From Pseudoselenomonas ruminantium (GTDB lineage Bacteria; Bacillota; Negativicutes; Selenomonadales; Selenomonadaceae), in contig CACZHK010000024.1 in the NCBI GenBank assembly GCA_902780915.1, positions 1 to 36,980 of the forward strand: a stretch of DNA of 36,980 bases, written 5' to 3'. The notes under the pieces are model-generated. The model made no database searches. It had not been told where the DNA came from and was given only the letters and a program-made list of their open reading frames with translations. Positions 15,005 through 22,432 of the stretch are shown piece by piece (position 1 is the first letter of the stretch; each line of letters begins with the position of its first letter). The translations under genes and the position numbers were made by a program.

Positions 15005-16195
15005 ATGAGGGCAAAAGGGGTTGTAATTGGTATAGCAGCCGCATTGCTGATGGGGGGAACAGCCTTTTGGGCACCAACGATGACAGAGGCGGCTGTGGTT
15101 CGCGGCAGTGCAGCCATTGTCAATGGAGACTTGGATAAGGCTAGGCGTGAAGCTAAAGAAGATGCTATGCGCAATTGCATTGAGCAGGAAGTTGGCACTC
15201 ATGTGACCAGCAGCACGGAAACCAGTTTGGGCATGGTGGTCAGTGACCGTATTATAGCTCAGGCCGATGGCTATGTCAGTATGAGAGGGAATCCCAAGGA
15301 GTGGCAGTCTGGTGGAATATACTTCGTGGAAATGGATTTGGTCGCCAGTGCTCAGCGCATTGCTGTGGCAGTAGAAGACGTCAAGGGCCAACTGCAAAAT
15401 GCTCTTAATGCTGATACAACTGGACGCAGCCATGTAGTGGTGGCGATAAGCGGCAGGGATGAAAGCGGGCGTTTGGAAAATGACCATGAGACAAGTATGC
15501 TTACTGGTTATATGGAAGATGCCATGAGCTTGCAGGGTTTTACTACGCACGCACCTGATGAAGTAGTTGACTATATAGCCAGGCAGGACTTCGATGATCC
15601 CAGAGCCAGGGCTGAGGCCAGGAAGCAGGTTCGGAATATGATGCCGGACGTAAATGCTGTCCTCAGAGGTGCCATGTCGACAGCAAAAGTGGAGCAGGTT
15701 AATGGAACTTGGCAGGCAACCGTCAGTGCTGCTTTTCAGCTGGTGGGGATTGTTTCCTCAGAGATAAATTCCTACGCTGATTATGTGGCGGCAACTGGCA
15801 ACAGTCGTGAAGAGGCTATCTTCAATGCCCGTAAGAGAGCTGCCCAAAAGGCTGTGGCCCAAATAGGTCAGAGAGCAGCGGAGACCATGCAGGGCGAGAC
15901 CAGAGGTGGTGTGCTGCATCTGAAGATTGCTATCCATATCAGCGGTATCGTGGACAGGAATGGGCAGGGACGTCCTATCCTGACAGGCCTGCAGAATGTA
16001 GGCTGTCGTGTCATACGTTCTTTGTATGACAAGAATGACCCTACCACCCTGAAGGTTTTCGTGGATGCAAGTTCTGTAGGTTCTGAGCAGGAGCTCATTG
16101 ATAAGATACAGGCACAGATGCCTTTCCTGGAGATGGGGGATGAAGATACTGATGCGGCGGGCAGCAAGAAGCTGTATTTCAGATATAGAGGCTGA
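15005..16195 (+). CDS. FlgT-like exported flagellar-accessory protein
   Basis: 396 residues: signal peptide (MRAKGVVIGIAAALLMGGTAFWAPTMTEA), then a domain resembling the FlgT N-terminal domain (about 30-120): VVRGSAAIVNGDLDKARREAKEDAMRNCIEQEVGTHVTSSTE, a 'gene-product dosage' pattern of NGD, AR-A, DA-R and G-V-S spacing, ending YFVEMDLVAS. The middle (about 140-280) has alternating strands and helices like the FlgT middle/TolB-like domain, followed by EAIFNARKRAAQKAVAQIG and a C-terminal domain. In Vibrio, FlgT builds the H ring around the flagellar basal body with FlgO and FlgP. Placed just after flgHIJ and with three LPP20/FlgP-like genes, a similar role is a reasonable inference but is unproven. 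AGGAGG lies eleven bases before the ATG, rather far. Confidence 0.6.
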   Translation: MRAKGVVIGIAAALLMGGTAFWAPTMTEAAVVRGSAAIVNGDLDKARREAKEDAMRNCIEQEVGTHVTSSTETSLGMVVSDRIIAQADGYVSMRGNPKEWQSGGIYFVEMDLVASAQRIAVAVEDVKGQLQNALNADTTGRSHVVVAISGRDESGRLENDHETSMLTGYMEDAMSLQGFTTHAPDEVVDYIARQDFDDPRARAEARKQVRNMMPDVNAVLRGAMSTAKVEQVNGTWQATVSAAFQLVGIVSSEINSYADYVAATGNSREEAIFNARKRAAQKAVAQIGQRAAETMQGETRGGVLHLKIAIHISGIVDRNGQGRPILTGLQNVGCRVIRSLYDKNDPTTLKVFVDASSVGSEQELIDKIQAQMPFLEMGDEDTDAAGSKKLYFRYRG

Positions 16196-16224
16196 TGTTA
16201 CTAAAAAAGCAGGGAGGCTAGTTT

Positions 16225-17079
16225 ATGAGAAAATGGCTGTTTGGTATAGTTATGCTGGTGTTGATGTTACCAGGCCTGGCTTTTGCCAAGCCTTTGGAGG
16301 TCACATCGGTGGGCTTTGATAAAGGTGGGAATGAAGCTGCGGCAGTGGATAAGATGTGCATGGCTGCAGCTGGTCATACGCTGGCTTTTATTATTCCTCC
16401 CAGTCGGGAGCCGGATAGCGATTTTATCAGGATTATAAAAGCCCATTATAAGGAGGTGACCTCTAATCCACGCGTGTTTCATACCAAAAATGATGGTGGT
16501 GTAATTGTTGCTACAGGTAAGGTCACGGTTGATTTTGATAGCTTGAAAAGGATTGTGCGTTCAGAAATCAGGGGCTTCCAGAATGAGAATACGGATGCAG
16601 TGGCCTGCTTCCTGATAAGAGTAACAGGAATTGATAATGCGCAGATGCAACGGAGTGCTTACGGTGATGTGTTGCAGACGTATGAGGCAGTTTTTGATAA
16701 TCTTGGTTTTAAGGTCAAAGCAGGAGAGGAAGTTACACCGGAGGTTATGAAGAATCCTGCGGGAGAATCATTTGAGGCGTTTTGCAACAGAGTCAGTTCT
16801 GCAGCTAAAGAAGATGTAGAAATTACTTATGCCGTTATTGGCGAAATCTCAGTCAATAAATTGGCTGAAACTGAGATGGGTGTTACTTGGGGGAGTACAG
16901 CACGTTTGCAGGCTGTTGATTTTACTGGCAGCGATGCGGTTATTTTTCAGTTTGCTGATGATTACAAGCTCAATGGCAAGGATGAAAAGGTGGGAATGTT
17001 TGCCATGCGCAAGGCGGCACTTAATTCTTCCAGGGCTTTGGCGGAGCATACTTTGGCTTATTGGAAATCTCATCACTGA
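16225..17079 (+). CDS. Exported protein, possibly a divergent FlgT-like paralogue
   Basis: 284 residues; signal peptide MRKWLFGIVMLVLMLPGLAFA-KP. The mature part begins LEVTSVGFDKGGNEAAAVDKMCMAAAGHTLAFII and includes VTVDFDSLKRIVRSEIRGFQ, a predicted mixed region AYGDVLQTYEAVFDNLGFKVKAGEEV and a C-terminal helix MRKAALNSSRALAEHTLAYW. The order (N-terminal strand-helix unit, long central domain, Ala-rich 'A..KA...A' helix) parallels the preceding FlgT-like protein, but direct similarity is weak by eye, so relatedness is only suggested. SD AGGGAGG lies six bases before the ATG. Thirty bases after the preceding gene, in the same run of exported-protein genes. Confidence 0.6.
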   Translation: MRKWLFGIVMLVLMLPGLAFAKPLEVTSVGFDKGGNEAAAVDKMCMAAAGHTLAFIIPPSREPDSDFIRIIKAHYKEVTSNPRVFHTKNDGGVIVATGKVTVDFDSLKRIVRSEIRGFQNENTDAVACFLIRVTGIDNAQMQRSAYGDVLQTYEAVFDNLGFKVKAGEEVTPEVMKNPAGESFEAFCNRVSSAAKEDVEITYAVIGEISVNKLAETEMGVTWGSTARLQAVDFTGSDAVIFQFADDYKLNGKDEKVGMFAMRKAALNSSRALAEHTLAYWKSHH

Positions 17080-17094
17080 ACAAGGAGGTGACTG

Positions 17095-17127
17095 ATGGGT
17101 TTGGTCGGGTCGGTTTTAGTATTTTGA
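17095..17127 (+). CDS. Ten-codon leader ORF with an optimal SD
   Basis: AAGGAGGTGA (17083-17091 region) stands four bases before an ATG that encodes only ten residues (MGLVGSVLVF) and stops 15 bases before the next gene. The SD here is far stronger than that of the following gene. It may be a coupling or leader peptide, or the remnant of a displaced start. No evidence of expression. Confidence 0.3.
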   Translation: MGLVGSVLVF

Positions 17128-17142
17128 AAGGACTGGAGCGAT

Positions 17143-17982
17143 ATGGACAGGGCTGTAAGAATCGGAAAATTGATGTGCTTGCTGGTGACATTGCTGATCA
17201 TCAGCAGTGTTACTGCTTTTGCAGCAGAGATGGGAGTGGATTGGGACAGTCGGGTGATTACGGTGGTAGGTATGGGAACGGCACCACCGAATGCGATGAA
17301 TCCAGCCCAAGCCAGGATGCTGGCACGCAGGGCTGCAATAGTAGATGGATATAGGCAACTTGCTGAGGCGGTCAAAGGGGTCAATGTGGATTCTGAGACT
17401 ACCGTAGAGAATATGATGGTCACAAGTGACGTCATCAAGACGAAAGTCAGCGGCCTTATTCAAGGAGCTAGGGTTGTATCTGAGCAGGCATCGCCAGATG
17501 GTGGCTACGAAGTTACCATGCAGATGAATATGTTTGGTGGTTCAGAATCTTTGGCTAGTGCAGTTCTGCCTCCTGCGCAGGCAGCACAGGAAGCGTTCCC
17601 GGCACCGGTTCCTTCTGGTTCATCAGCTGCAGCGGCTCCTGCTGGCAAGGCTGAGGGAGTGTATACGGGACTTGTGGTTGATTGCCGTGGCTTGGGGTTG
17701 AAGCCTGTCATGAGCCCTGTAATCAAGAATGACCAGGGACAGCCTATCTATGGTTTCAAGAACCTTGATTATGATAAGGTTATTACTTATGGTATGGCCA
17801 GTTATACGAAAGATCCCAATGTTGTAACCAGGGCAGGTACGCATCCGCTGGTGGTTAAGGCTGTTTCTTTGGAAAATCATAATGGTTATCCGGTGATTTC
17901 TTTGACGGATGCTAATAAGATTTTGGTTGAGAATGGGGCAACGCATTTTTTGGATGCAACCTGTGTAGTGTTTATTCGGTGA
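17143..17982 (+). CDS. LPP20/FlgP-like exported protein, paralogue 1
   Basis: 279 residues in two conserved parts joined by an Ala/Pro linker. After the signal peptide (cleavage at AFA-AE) comes an LPP20 domain (about 30-140): ITVVGMGTAPPNAMNPAQARMLARRAAIVDGYRQLAEAVKGVNVDSETTVENMM, IQGARVV, GGYEVTMQMNMFG. The C-terminal part (about 170-279) runs GLVVDCRGLGLKPVMSPVIKN..GQPIYG to VISLTDANKILVENGATHF. LPP20-type proteins include FlgP, which forms the H ring in Vibrio and the basal disk in Campylobacter. Unlike classical members, this one has no lipobox cysteine at the end of its signal sequence, so it should be free in the periplasm. GGAG is four bases before the ATG. Closely similar to two other genes in this cluster. 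Confidence 0.75.
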   Translation: MDRAVRIGKLMCLLVTLLIISSVTAFAAEMGVDWDSRVITVVGMGTAPPNAMNPAQARMLARRAAIVDGYRQLAEAVKGVNVDSETTVENMMVTSDVIKTKVSGLIQGARVVSEQASPDGGYEVTMQMNMFGGSESLASAVLPPAQAAQEAFPAPVPSGSSAAAAPAGKAEGVYTGLVVDCRGLGLKPVMSPVIKNDQGQPIYGFKNLDYDKVITYGMASYTKDPNVVTRAGTHPLVVKAVSLENHNGYPVISLTDANKILVENGATHFLDATCVVFIR

Positions 17983-18047
17983 TGATGCGGGGCATAAGTG
18001 TCGCAAGAGCTAAGGGGGGGGATGGCAGGACAGGCAACCAGAGGTAA
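17982..18047 (+). CDS. Small ORF across a G8 tract, coupled to the preceding stop
   Basis: The stop of the first LPP20 gene overlaps an ATG (TGATG) that opens a 21-codon frame (MMRGISVARAKGGDGRTGNQ and one more residue). It crosses eight consecutive G (18014-18021) and ends at 18047. Overlap allows re-initiation; the tract would change the frame by slippage. It may simply be chance. Confidence 0.25.
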   Translation: MMRGISVARAKGGDGRTGNQR

Positions 18048-18091
18048 GTAGTGGAGGCAGTATTCTATACATATGAGAAAGGATGAAGGAC

Positions 18092-19105
18092 ATGAGACAT
18101 GTGGCAGTATGCAAATATCTTCTGCTATTGGTTATGACAGTGCTCCTGACACTGCCTGGCAGTGTGGTCAAAGCTGAGGCCGTGAACTGGAATGATGCAA
18201 AAATTACGGTACAGGGCACGGGAATTGCTCCGCCGAATGCGGTTAATCCTGCTCAAGCACGGATGCTTGCTCGTCGAGCCGCAGTTGTGGATGGCTATCG
18301 CCAACTGGCTGAGGCCGTGCAGGGGGTAAATGTGGATGCAGAGACCACCGTGGAGAACATGATGGTCACCAGTGATGTCATCAAGACCAAGGTCAATGCC
18401 ATGATTAAGGGGGCAAGGGTAGTAGCTGAGGGGGTTGTCCCCGGTGGTGGTTATCAGGTAACCATGGAAGTCTCGATGTTTGGTGTATCAAACTCTGTGG
18501 CTCAGGCAGTGTTGGAAAAGCCTGCTGTTATGGAGGCCTTTCCTCAGCCTGTAGCTTCTGTGCCACCGGCTGTGCCTTCGGTCAGTGTCAGTGTTAATGT
18601 AAGTGCCAATGTAGGTGCGGCCGGGGCAGGAGGGCCCATGACGCCGTCTGTTCCTGCTGTTTCTGTGCCTACTCCGTCTGTTTCTACTCCGTCTGTCCCT
18701 ACTCCGTCCGTTCCTGCTCCGCCTGTGACTGCAGCTCCCCAGGTGAAGCCGCCTGTGGCAAGTTCTAGTGCTGCTATTGGCGGTTTTACGGGCTTGGTGG
18801 TCGATTGCCGCGGCTTGGGGCTTAAACCAGTAATGAGCCCGGTAATCAAGAATGCCGATGGGCAGCCTATTTATGGTTACAAGAATTTGGATTATGACAG
18901 GGTCATTTCCGAGGGGATGGCGGCTTATACCAATAATCCGGAAAAACTGTCCCGTGCAGGCAGCAATCCTTTAGTGGTAAAAGCTGTGTCCTTAGATAAC
19001 CACAATGGCAATCCGGTGATTTCTGTGGCAGATGCCAACCGCGTGCTTATGGAGAACGGCAAGTCAGGTTTTCTTGAAAATTTGAAAGTTGTTTTCCTGC
19101 GCTGA
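18092..19105 (+). CDS. LPP20/FlgP-like exported protein, paralogue 2, with a repetitive linker
   Basis: 337 residues; same two-part plan as the preceding gene: LPP20 part ITVQGTGIAPPNAVNPAQARMLARRAAVVDGYRQLAEAVQGVNVDAETTVENMM, then GLVVDCRGLGLKPVMSPVIKN to VISVADANRVLMENG. The linker between them is about 60 residues longer than in the first paralogue and made of Val/Ser/Pro/Thr repeats (SVPTPSV-like units, bases 18640-18726), likely an extended flexible spacer. The start at ATG 18092 places AAAGG nine bases upstream and gives a clean signal peptide (RHVAVCKYLLLLVMTVLLTLPGSVVKA); the ATG at 18083 is too close to that SD. No lipobox. A G8 tract lies 71 bases before the start. Confidence 0.75.
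   Translation: MRHVAVCKYLLLLVMTVLLTLPGSVVKAEAVNWNDAKITVQGTGIAPPNAVNPAQARMLARRAAVVDGYRQLAEAVQGVNVDAETTVENMMVTSDVIKTKVNAMIKGARVVAEGVVPGGGYQVTMEVSMFGVSNSVAQAVLEKPAVMEAFPQPVASVPPAVPSVSVSVNVSANVGAAGAGGPMTPSVPAVSVPTPSVSTPSVPTPSVPAPPVTAAPQVKPPVASSSAAIGGFTGLVVDCRGLGLKPVMSPVIKNADGQPIYGYKNLDYDRVISEGMAAYTNNPEKLSRAGSNPLVVKAVSLDNHNGNPVISVADANRVLMENGKSGFLENLKVVFLR
18640..18726 (+). repeat. Degenerate short tandem repeats encoding a Pro/Ser/Val linker
   Basis: Units close to ACTCCGTCTGT(T/C)CCT, about 15 bp, recur with small changes. The repeat stays in frame (multiples of 3), so copy-number changes would alter linker length without a frameshift. Confidence 0.6.
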
Positions 19106-19126
19106 TATTTGAACATATTTCAGAGA

Positions 19127-19161
19127 ATAACGTCCATCCTTAAGTTTAGGATGGACGTTAT
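19127..19161 (+). promoter_or_regulatory. Long perfect hairpin without T-tail
   Basis: ATAACGTCCATCCT (19127-19140) pairs perfectly over 14 bp with AGGATGGACGTTAT (19148-19161), loop TAAGTTT. No T-run follows on the plus strand, so it is more likely an mRNA-stabilising or processing element than a terminator. Confidence 0.55.
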
Positions 19162-19185
19162 ATACATGAGCAGGAGGAAAGCGCT

Positions 19186-19899
19186 ATGAAAATCGTGAAT
19201 GTCTGCTTGGCAGCCGTGGTGTGCTTTTTCTTGCAGTTCAGTGCTGTTGCTGGGGCGGCGGTAGAGATGGTGGTAGGCGAGTATAATCGTTCTACTGGTA
19301 CTAACTGGTATTTTCCAGGAAAAAAAGTCACATATAAAGTCAGCGACAGCAGCGTGGCAGAAGTGCTGCAGGGGAAAGATGGTCAGTATCGGGTACACTT
19401 TATTGCTCCTGGCGAAGTATACGTCTATGCAACCTTCTATTCACAAGGGCAACCTTTGGAGCCAGAGCTCTATCTTTTCCACATCACGGGTCAGGCTATA
19501 GATGAATCGGCTACGGATTGGGGCACATTTGCGCTGGAAATCTTGCGACGTACAAATGAAGAGCGCAAGAAAGTCGGATTGGAGCCATTGAAGGCAGAAT
19601 TTATGCTTTCAGATGCGGCAGCTATTAGGGCGGGGGAGGCTGCTCAAGTGTATTCTCATACCAGACCTGATGGTTCACCATATCACACAGCTTTGACGGG
19701 GATTACATATAAGCAGGCTGGAGAGAACCTGCAGGCTGGAGCTGCCAACCCGGAAGAGGCCATGTGTGCGTGGATGAATTCCCCTACACATAGGGAAAAC
19801 ATCCTTTATCCGGATTTCAATGTTTTGGGTGTAGGGTATGTTTATGTGCCAAATAGCAAGTATCATCACTATTGGGTGCAGATTTTCCTGCAGGAATGA
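19186..19899 (+). CDS. Exported CAP-domain (SCP/YkwD-like) protein
   Basis: 237 residues. Signal peptide (MKIVNVCLAAVVCFFLQFSAVAGA); an N-terminal beta-rich part (about 25-105) with VTYKVSDSSVAEVLQGKDGQYRVHFIAPGEVYVYATF, resembling a bacterial Ig-like (BIG2-type) fold; and a CAP domain (about 115-237): LRRTNEERKKVGLEPLK, then VYSHTRPDGSPYHTAL, AGENLQAG and SPTHRENILYPDFNVLGVGYVY. These carry the His, Glu and His typical of the CAP cavity. CAP proteins occur in envelopes and secretomes; biochemical roles are diverse and none can be set here. SD AGGAGG precedes the ATG by eight bases. Preceded by a 14-bp hairpin. Confidence 0.8.
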   Translation: MKIVNVCLAAVVCFFLQFSAVAGAAVEMVVGEYNRSTGTNWYFPGKKVTYKVSDSSVAEVLQGKDGQYRVHFIAPGEVYVYATFYSQGQPLEPELYLFHITGQAIDESATDWGTFALEILRRTNEERKKVGLEPLKAEFMLSDAAAIRAGEAAQVYSHTRPDGSPYHTALTGITYKQAGENLQAGAANPEEAMCAWMNSPTHRENILYPDFNVLGVGYVYVPNSKYHHYWVQIFLQE

Positions 19900-19914
19900 G
19901 GAAGGATGTGAACC

Positions 19915-20676
19915 ATGGGGAAGATATTATTGATTCTCTGTTTAGGAATGTTCATGTTTTCCACGGCATTTGCAGAAACCATAGTCAGGCATGAGCGAAC
20001 CATGCATGGGTTCAAGCCTCCTACACAGGAAAGGCCGGTGATGGAGGAAGCTTCTCTCCCTGAATCTGAAGAGGATTTCATCGTGGTCTATGGTCCGGAG
20101 GTGCCACCTCCCCCTGGGGTTGAAAATCTTGGCGGCCTTGAGGTGAGTCAGGGACAGGAAGGGCAGAAAGCATCTTCGGTGGAAGCTGCTAGAGCAAGGC
20201 TGGAGAAGTTCCTGGGCCAGGAGCCACCGGATGAGAAATTCTGGTTCAAGCGTGGCGAAAAGGAGGGTATCCCCTATATTGACAGCATTTATACTCAAGG
20301 GGGGACAAAAGGGAGCGAAGACTATGTCATCGCCTTGCAGAGACAGAGGAATCCTGATGGCCATGCGTCGGATTATTTCTCCCTGGTAGTGATGGTGGGC
20401 AGAGGCTTGCTGGGGCAGCTGACACTGGATCAGCAAAAGCTCCCCATCCTGTCAGTCAAGTTAGGCGAAGCAAGCAGGCAAGTTGATTTCACCCAGACAT
20501 GGACCAAGCTTCCGGAACTGCTGATGCTGAGAATAGAACCGGATTGGGTACAGGACGCAGCTGCTGCAGATGAGGCCGTTCTTATTCTTGCAACCAGTGC
20601 AGGGGATAAGTACATCGAACTGCCCAAGGAAGTAAGGGAAAGTTGGCGCGAGGTCATGGAGTGGAAATCAAATTGA
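19915..20676 (+). CDS. Exported protein of unknown function, acidic/Pro-rich N-terminus
   Basis: 253 residues. Signal peptide MGKILLILCLGMFMFSTAFA-ET, then a low-complexity acidic stretch with ESEEDFIVVYGPEVPPPPGVENLGG (about 45-75), then a globular part with RLEKFLGQEPPDEKFWFKRGEKEGIPYIDSIYTQGG and YVIALQRQRNPDGHASDYFSLVVMVGRGLLGQ. No family recognised. AGGAAGG lies about nine bases before the ATG, 15 bases after the CAP gene, so the two are likely translated from one message. A small AAAGC/GCTTTTT hairpin at about 20719-20734 may end this sub-unit. Confidence 0.65.
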   Translation: MGKILLILCLGMFMFSTAFAETIVRHERTMHGFKPPTQERPVMEEASLPESEEDFIVVYGPEVPPPPGVENLGGLEVSQGQEGQKASSVEAARARLEKFLGQEPPDEKFWFKRGEKEGIPYIDSIYTQGGTKGSEDYVIALQRQRNPDGHASDYFSLVVMVGRGLLGQLTLDQQKLPILSVKLGEASRQVDFTQTWTKLPELLMLRIEPDWVQDAAAADEAVLILATSAGDKYIELPKEVRESWREVMEWKSN

Positions 20677-20804
20677 TTCTGATGGAGTGCAATAAGATGC
20701 ACGTGCATAAACGGCATGCAAAGCAGAGCTTTTTGATTTGGTGCATAATTATATGGTCAATGCAGATGATATAACATCAAAATGTAATGAAAAGGGGAGT
20801 TTAT

Positions 20805-21515
20805 ATGAACTGGAAGGTTTTGGTTGGTTCTCTCCTGATGGGGACGGTTTTGGGGCTGGTTCCTGCGGTTTATGCACCAGCTGAAGTGGTGGCGGCACCA
20901 ACGGCACAGGAGGCAGAATCTCTCCGGCAGCCTCATGGCAGGATGTTTTATCTTTACAATAAAAGGGTGAATGTCAATACCGAGGAGCACAAGGTAAAGG
21001 CTAGGAAACTCCTCATTGAGGGGAAGGATTACCCATTGGCTTTGGCAGAGCTGAATCTGGTGCTGGACCTGGATAAAGAGGATGCGGAGGCATTTCTTTT
21101 GAGGGGGCTGGTATATACAGAGATGGATAAGTTCAGCGATGCTGATAATGATTACAGAGAAGCCCTGCGACTGGAACCTAAAAATCCTACCTTCTTATAT
21201 CATCGCGCCTATAATTTTATGTTACGCTACAGCGCAGAGGGGTATGGAAATGAGTACGATAGGGCTAAGGCAGAGTTCAAAGAAGCACTGAAGATTGAGC
21301 CTTACTATATTGACGCTATAGTAGGTTTGGGTGACCTCTATTATATGGCTGGACAAAAGGATAAAGCACGTTCATATGTAAGAAGGAGTGCAGTAAAGAG
21401 TGAGTTCCAGCTGGCTATAGATCAATATAACAAAGTATTGGTGCTTTTTGGAGAAAATGACATTCTGAAGGCCAAGAAGGAAATGGCAGAACAAGAAATA
21501 CGTGATATGGAGTGA
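20805..21515 (+). CDS. Exported TPR-repeat protein
   Basis: 236 residues from the ATG at 20805, chosen because AGGGGAG stands five bases upstream; a longer start at 20787 has no such site. Signal peptide MNWKVLVGSLLMGTVLGLVPAVYA. The mature part holds tetratricopeptide repeats: KARKLLIEGKDYPLALAELNLVLDLDKEDAEAFLLRGLVYTEMDKFSDADNDYREALRLEPKNPTFLYHRAYNF, then YDRAKAEFKEALKIEPYYIDAIVGLGDLYYMAGQKDKA. TPRs form a superhelix that binds other proteins, so a scaffold or assembly role inside the periplasmic module is likely (inference). It ends nine bases before the third LPP20 gene. Confidence 0.8.
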   Translation: MNWKVLVGSLLMGTVLGLVPAVYAPAEVVAAPTAQEAESLRQPHGRMFYLYNKRVNVNTEEHKVKARKLLIEGKDYPLALAELNLVLDLDKEDAEAFLLRGLVYTEMDKFSDADNDYREALRLEPKNPTFLYHRAYNFMLRYSAEGYGNEYDRAKAEFKEALKIEPYYIDAIVGLGDLYYMAGQKDKARSYVRRSAVKSEFQLAIDQYNKVLVLFGENDILKAKKEMAEQEIRDME

Positions 21516-21523
21516 AATAGATA

Positions 21524-22417
21524 ATGAATAGTCTTTTGAGATTAGGGAAAATGGTGTGTCTGTTAGTGACAGCCATGTTGGCGACCAGCGCTTTTGCTTT
21601 TGCGGCAGAGCCTGGGACGGACTGGGATAATCAGTTGATTACGGTCACTGGCACGGGGGCAGCACCACAAAATGCCGTGAATCCTGCCCAGGCCCGCATG
21701 CTGGCCCGCCGGGCTGCGGTGGCTGACGGTTACCGACAGCTGGCAGAAGTTGTGAGAGGTGTGCAGGTAGACTCTGAGACCACAGTGGAGAGCATGATGG
21801 TCACTAGCGACATAGTAAAGACTAAGGTCTCTGCCATGATACAGGGCGCAAGGGTAGTTAGCGAGCGTGTGGTGCCAGGTGGCGGCTACGAGGTCACCAT
21901 GCAGGTATCCATGTTTGGCGTCAGCAATTCTGTCGCCAGCGCGGTCATCACTCCTCCTGCGGAGATTAAGCCTTTCCCAGCGCCTGCCCCCGAAGTGATT
22001 CCATCCTTGCCTGCCGACAGCAATGATGGAGCTATAGAACAATATGGTACTCTGGGGGGGAATGCCAACGCTTCTCCTATGGCAGCAATCGGTGGCTACA
22101 CGGGACTGATTGTTGACTGCCGGGGGCTGGGACTACAACCTGTCATGAGTCCAGTTATCAAGAATGAGAAAGGCATCCCTATTTACGGCCATGAGAATCT
22201 CAATTATGACCTGGTGGTAAAGGACGGTATGGTGGGCTATGCAAAAGATCGTAGTATGGCTTCCCGTGCTGGTGCCCGTCCCTTGGTTATGAAGGCTGTA
22301 GCCCTTATGGACCACAATGCGAATCCCGTCCTTTCTGTTGCTGATGCCAATCGCGTCCTCATCGAGAACGGGGCTTCCGGCTTCTTGAACCAGACCCATG
22401 TGGTTTTGCTGCGCTAA
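21524..22417 (+). CDS. LPP20/FlgP-like exported protein, paralogue 3, with a G7 tract
   Basis: 297 residues; the same architecture as the paralogues at 17143 and 18092: signal peptide (cleavage at FAFA-AE), LPP20 part ITVTGTGAAPQNAVNPAQARMLARRAAVADGYRQLAEVVRGVQVDSETTVESMM, linker rich in Pro/Ala, then GLIVDCRGLGLQPVMSPVIKN to VLSVADANRVLIENGASGF. Its signal region is nearly the same as that of paralogue 1, pointing to a fairly recent duplication that was later separated by three other genes. The linker contains Gly-Gly encoded within seven G (22054-22060), a potential slippage site at residue 178. SD is weak (GGAGTG); it probably relies on coupling to the TPR gene nine bases upstream. Confidence 0.75.
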   Translation: MNSLLRLGKMVCLLVTAMLATSAFAFAAEPGTDWDNQLITVTGTGAAPQNAVNPAQARMLARRAAVADGYRQLAEVVRGVQVDSETTVESMMVTSDIVKTKVSAMIQGARVVSERVVPGGGYEVTMQVSMFGVSNSVASAVITPPAEIKPFPAPAPEVIPSLPADSNDGAIEQYGTLGGNANASPMAAIGGYTGLIVDCRGLGLQPVMSPVIKNEKGIPIYGHENLNYDLVVKDGMVGYAKDRSMASRAGARPLVMKAVALMDHNANPVLSVADANRVLIENGASGFLNQTHVVLLR

Positions 22418-22432
22418 TTAAGGTCGGTGAAT

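Noticed and set aside
18640..18726. Short repeats as a CRISPR array
   Set aside because: Units are contiguous, about 15 bp, in frame within a coding linker, with no spacers.
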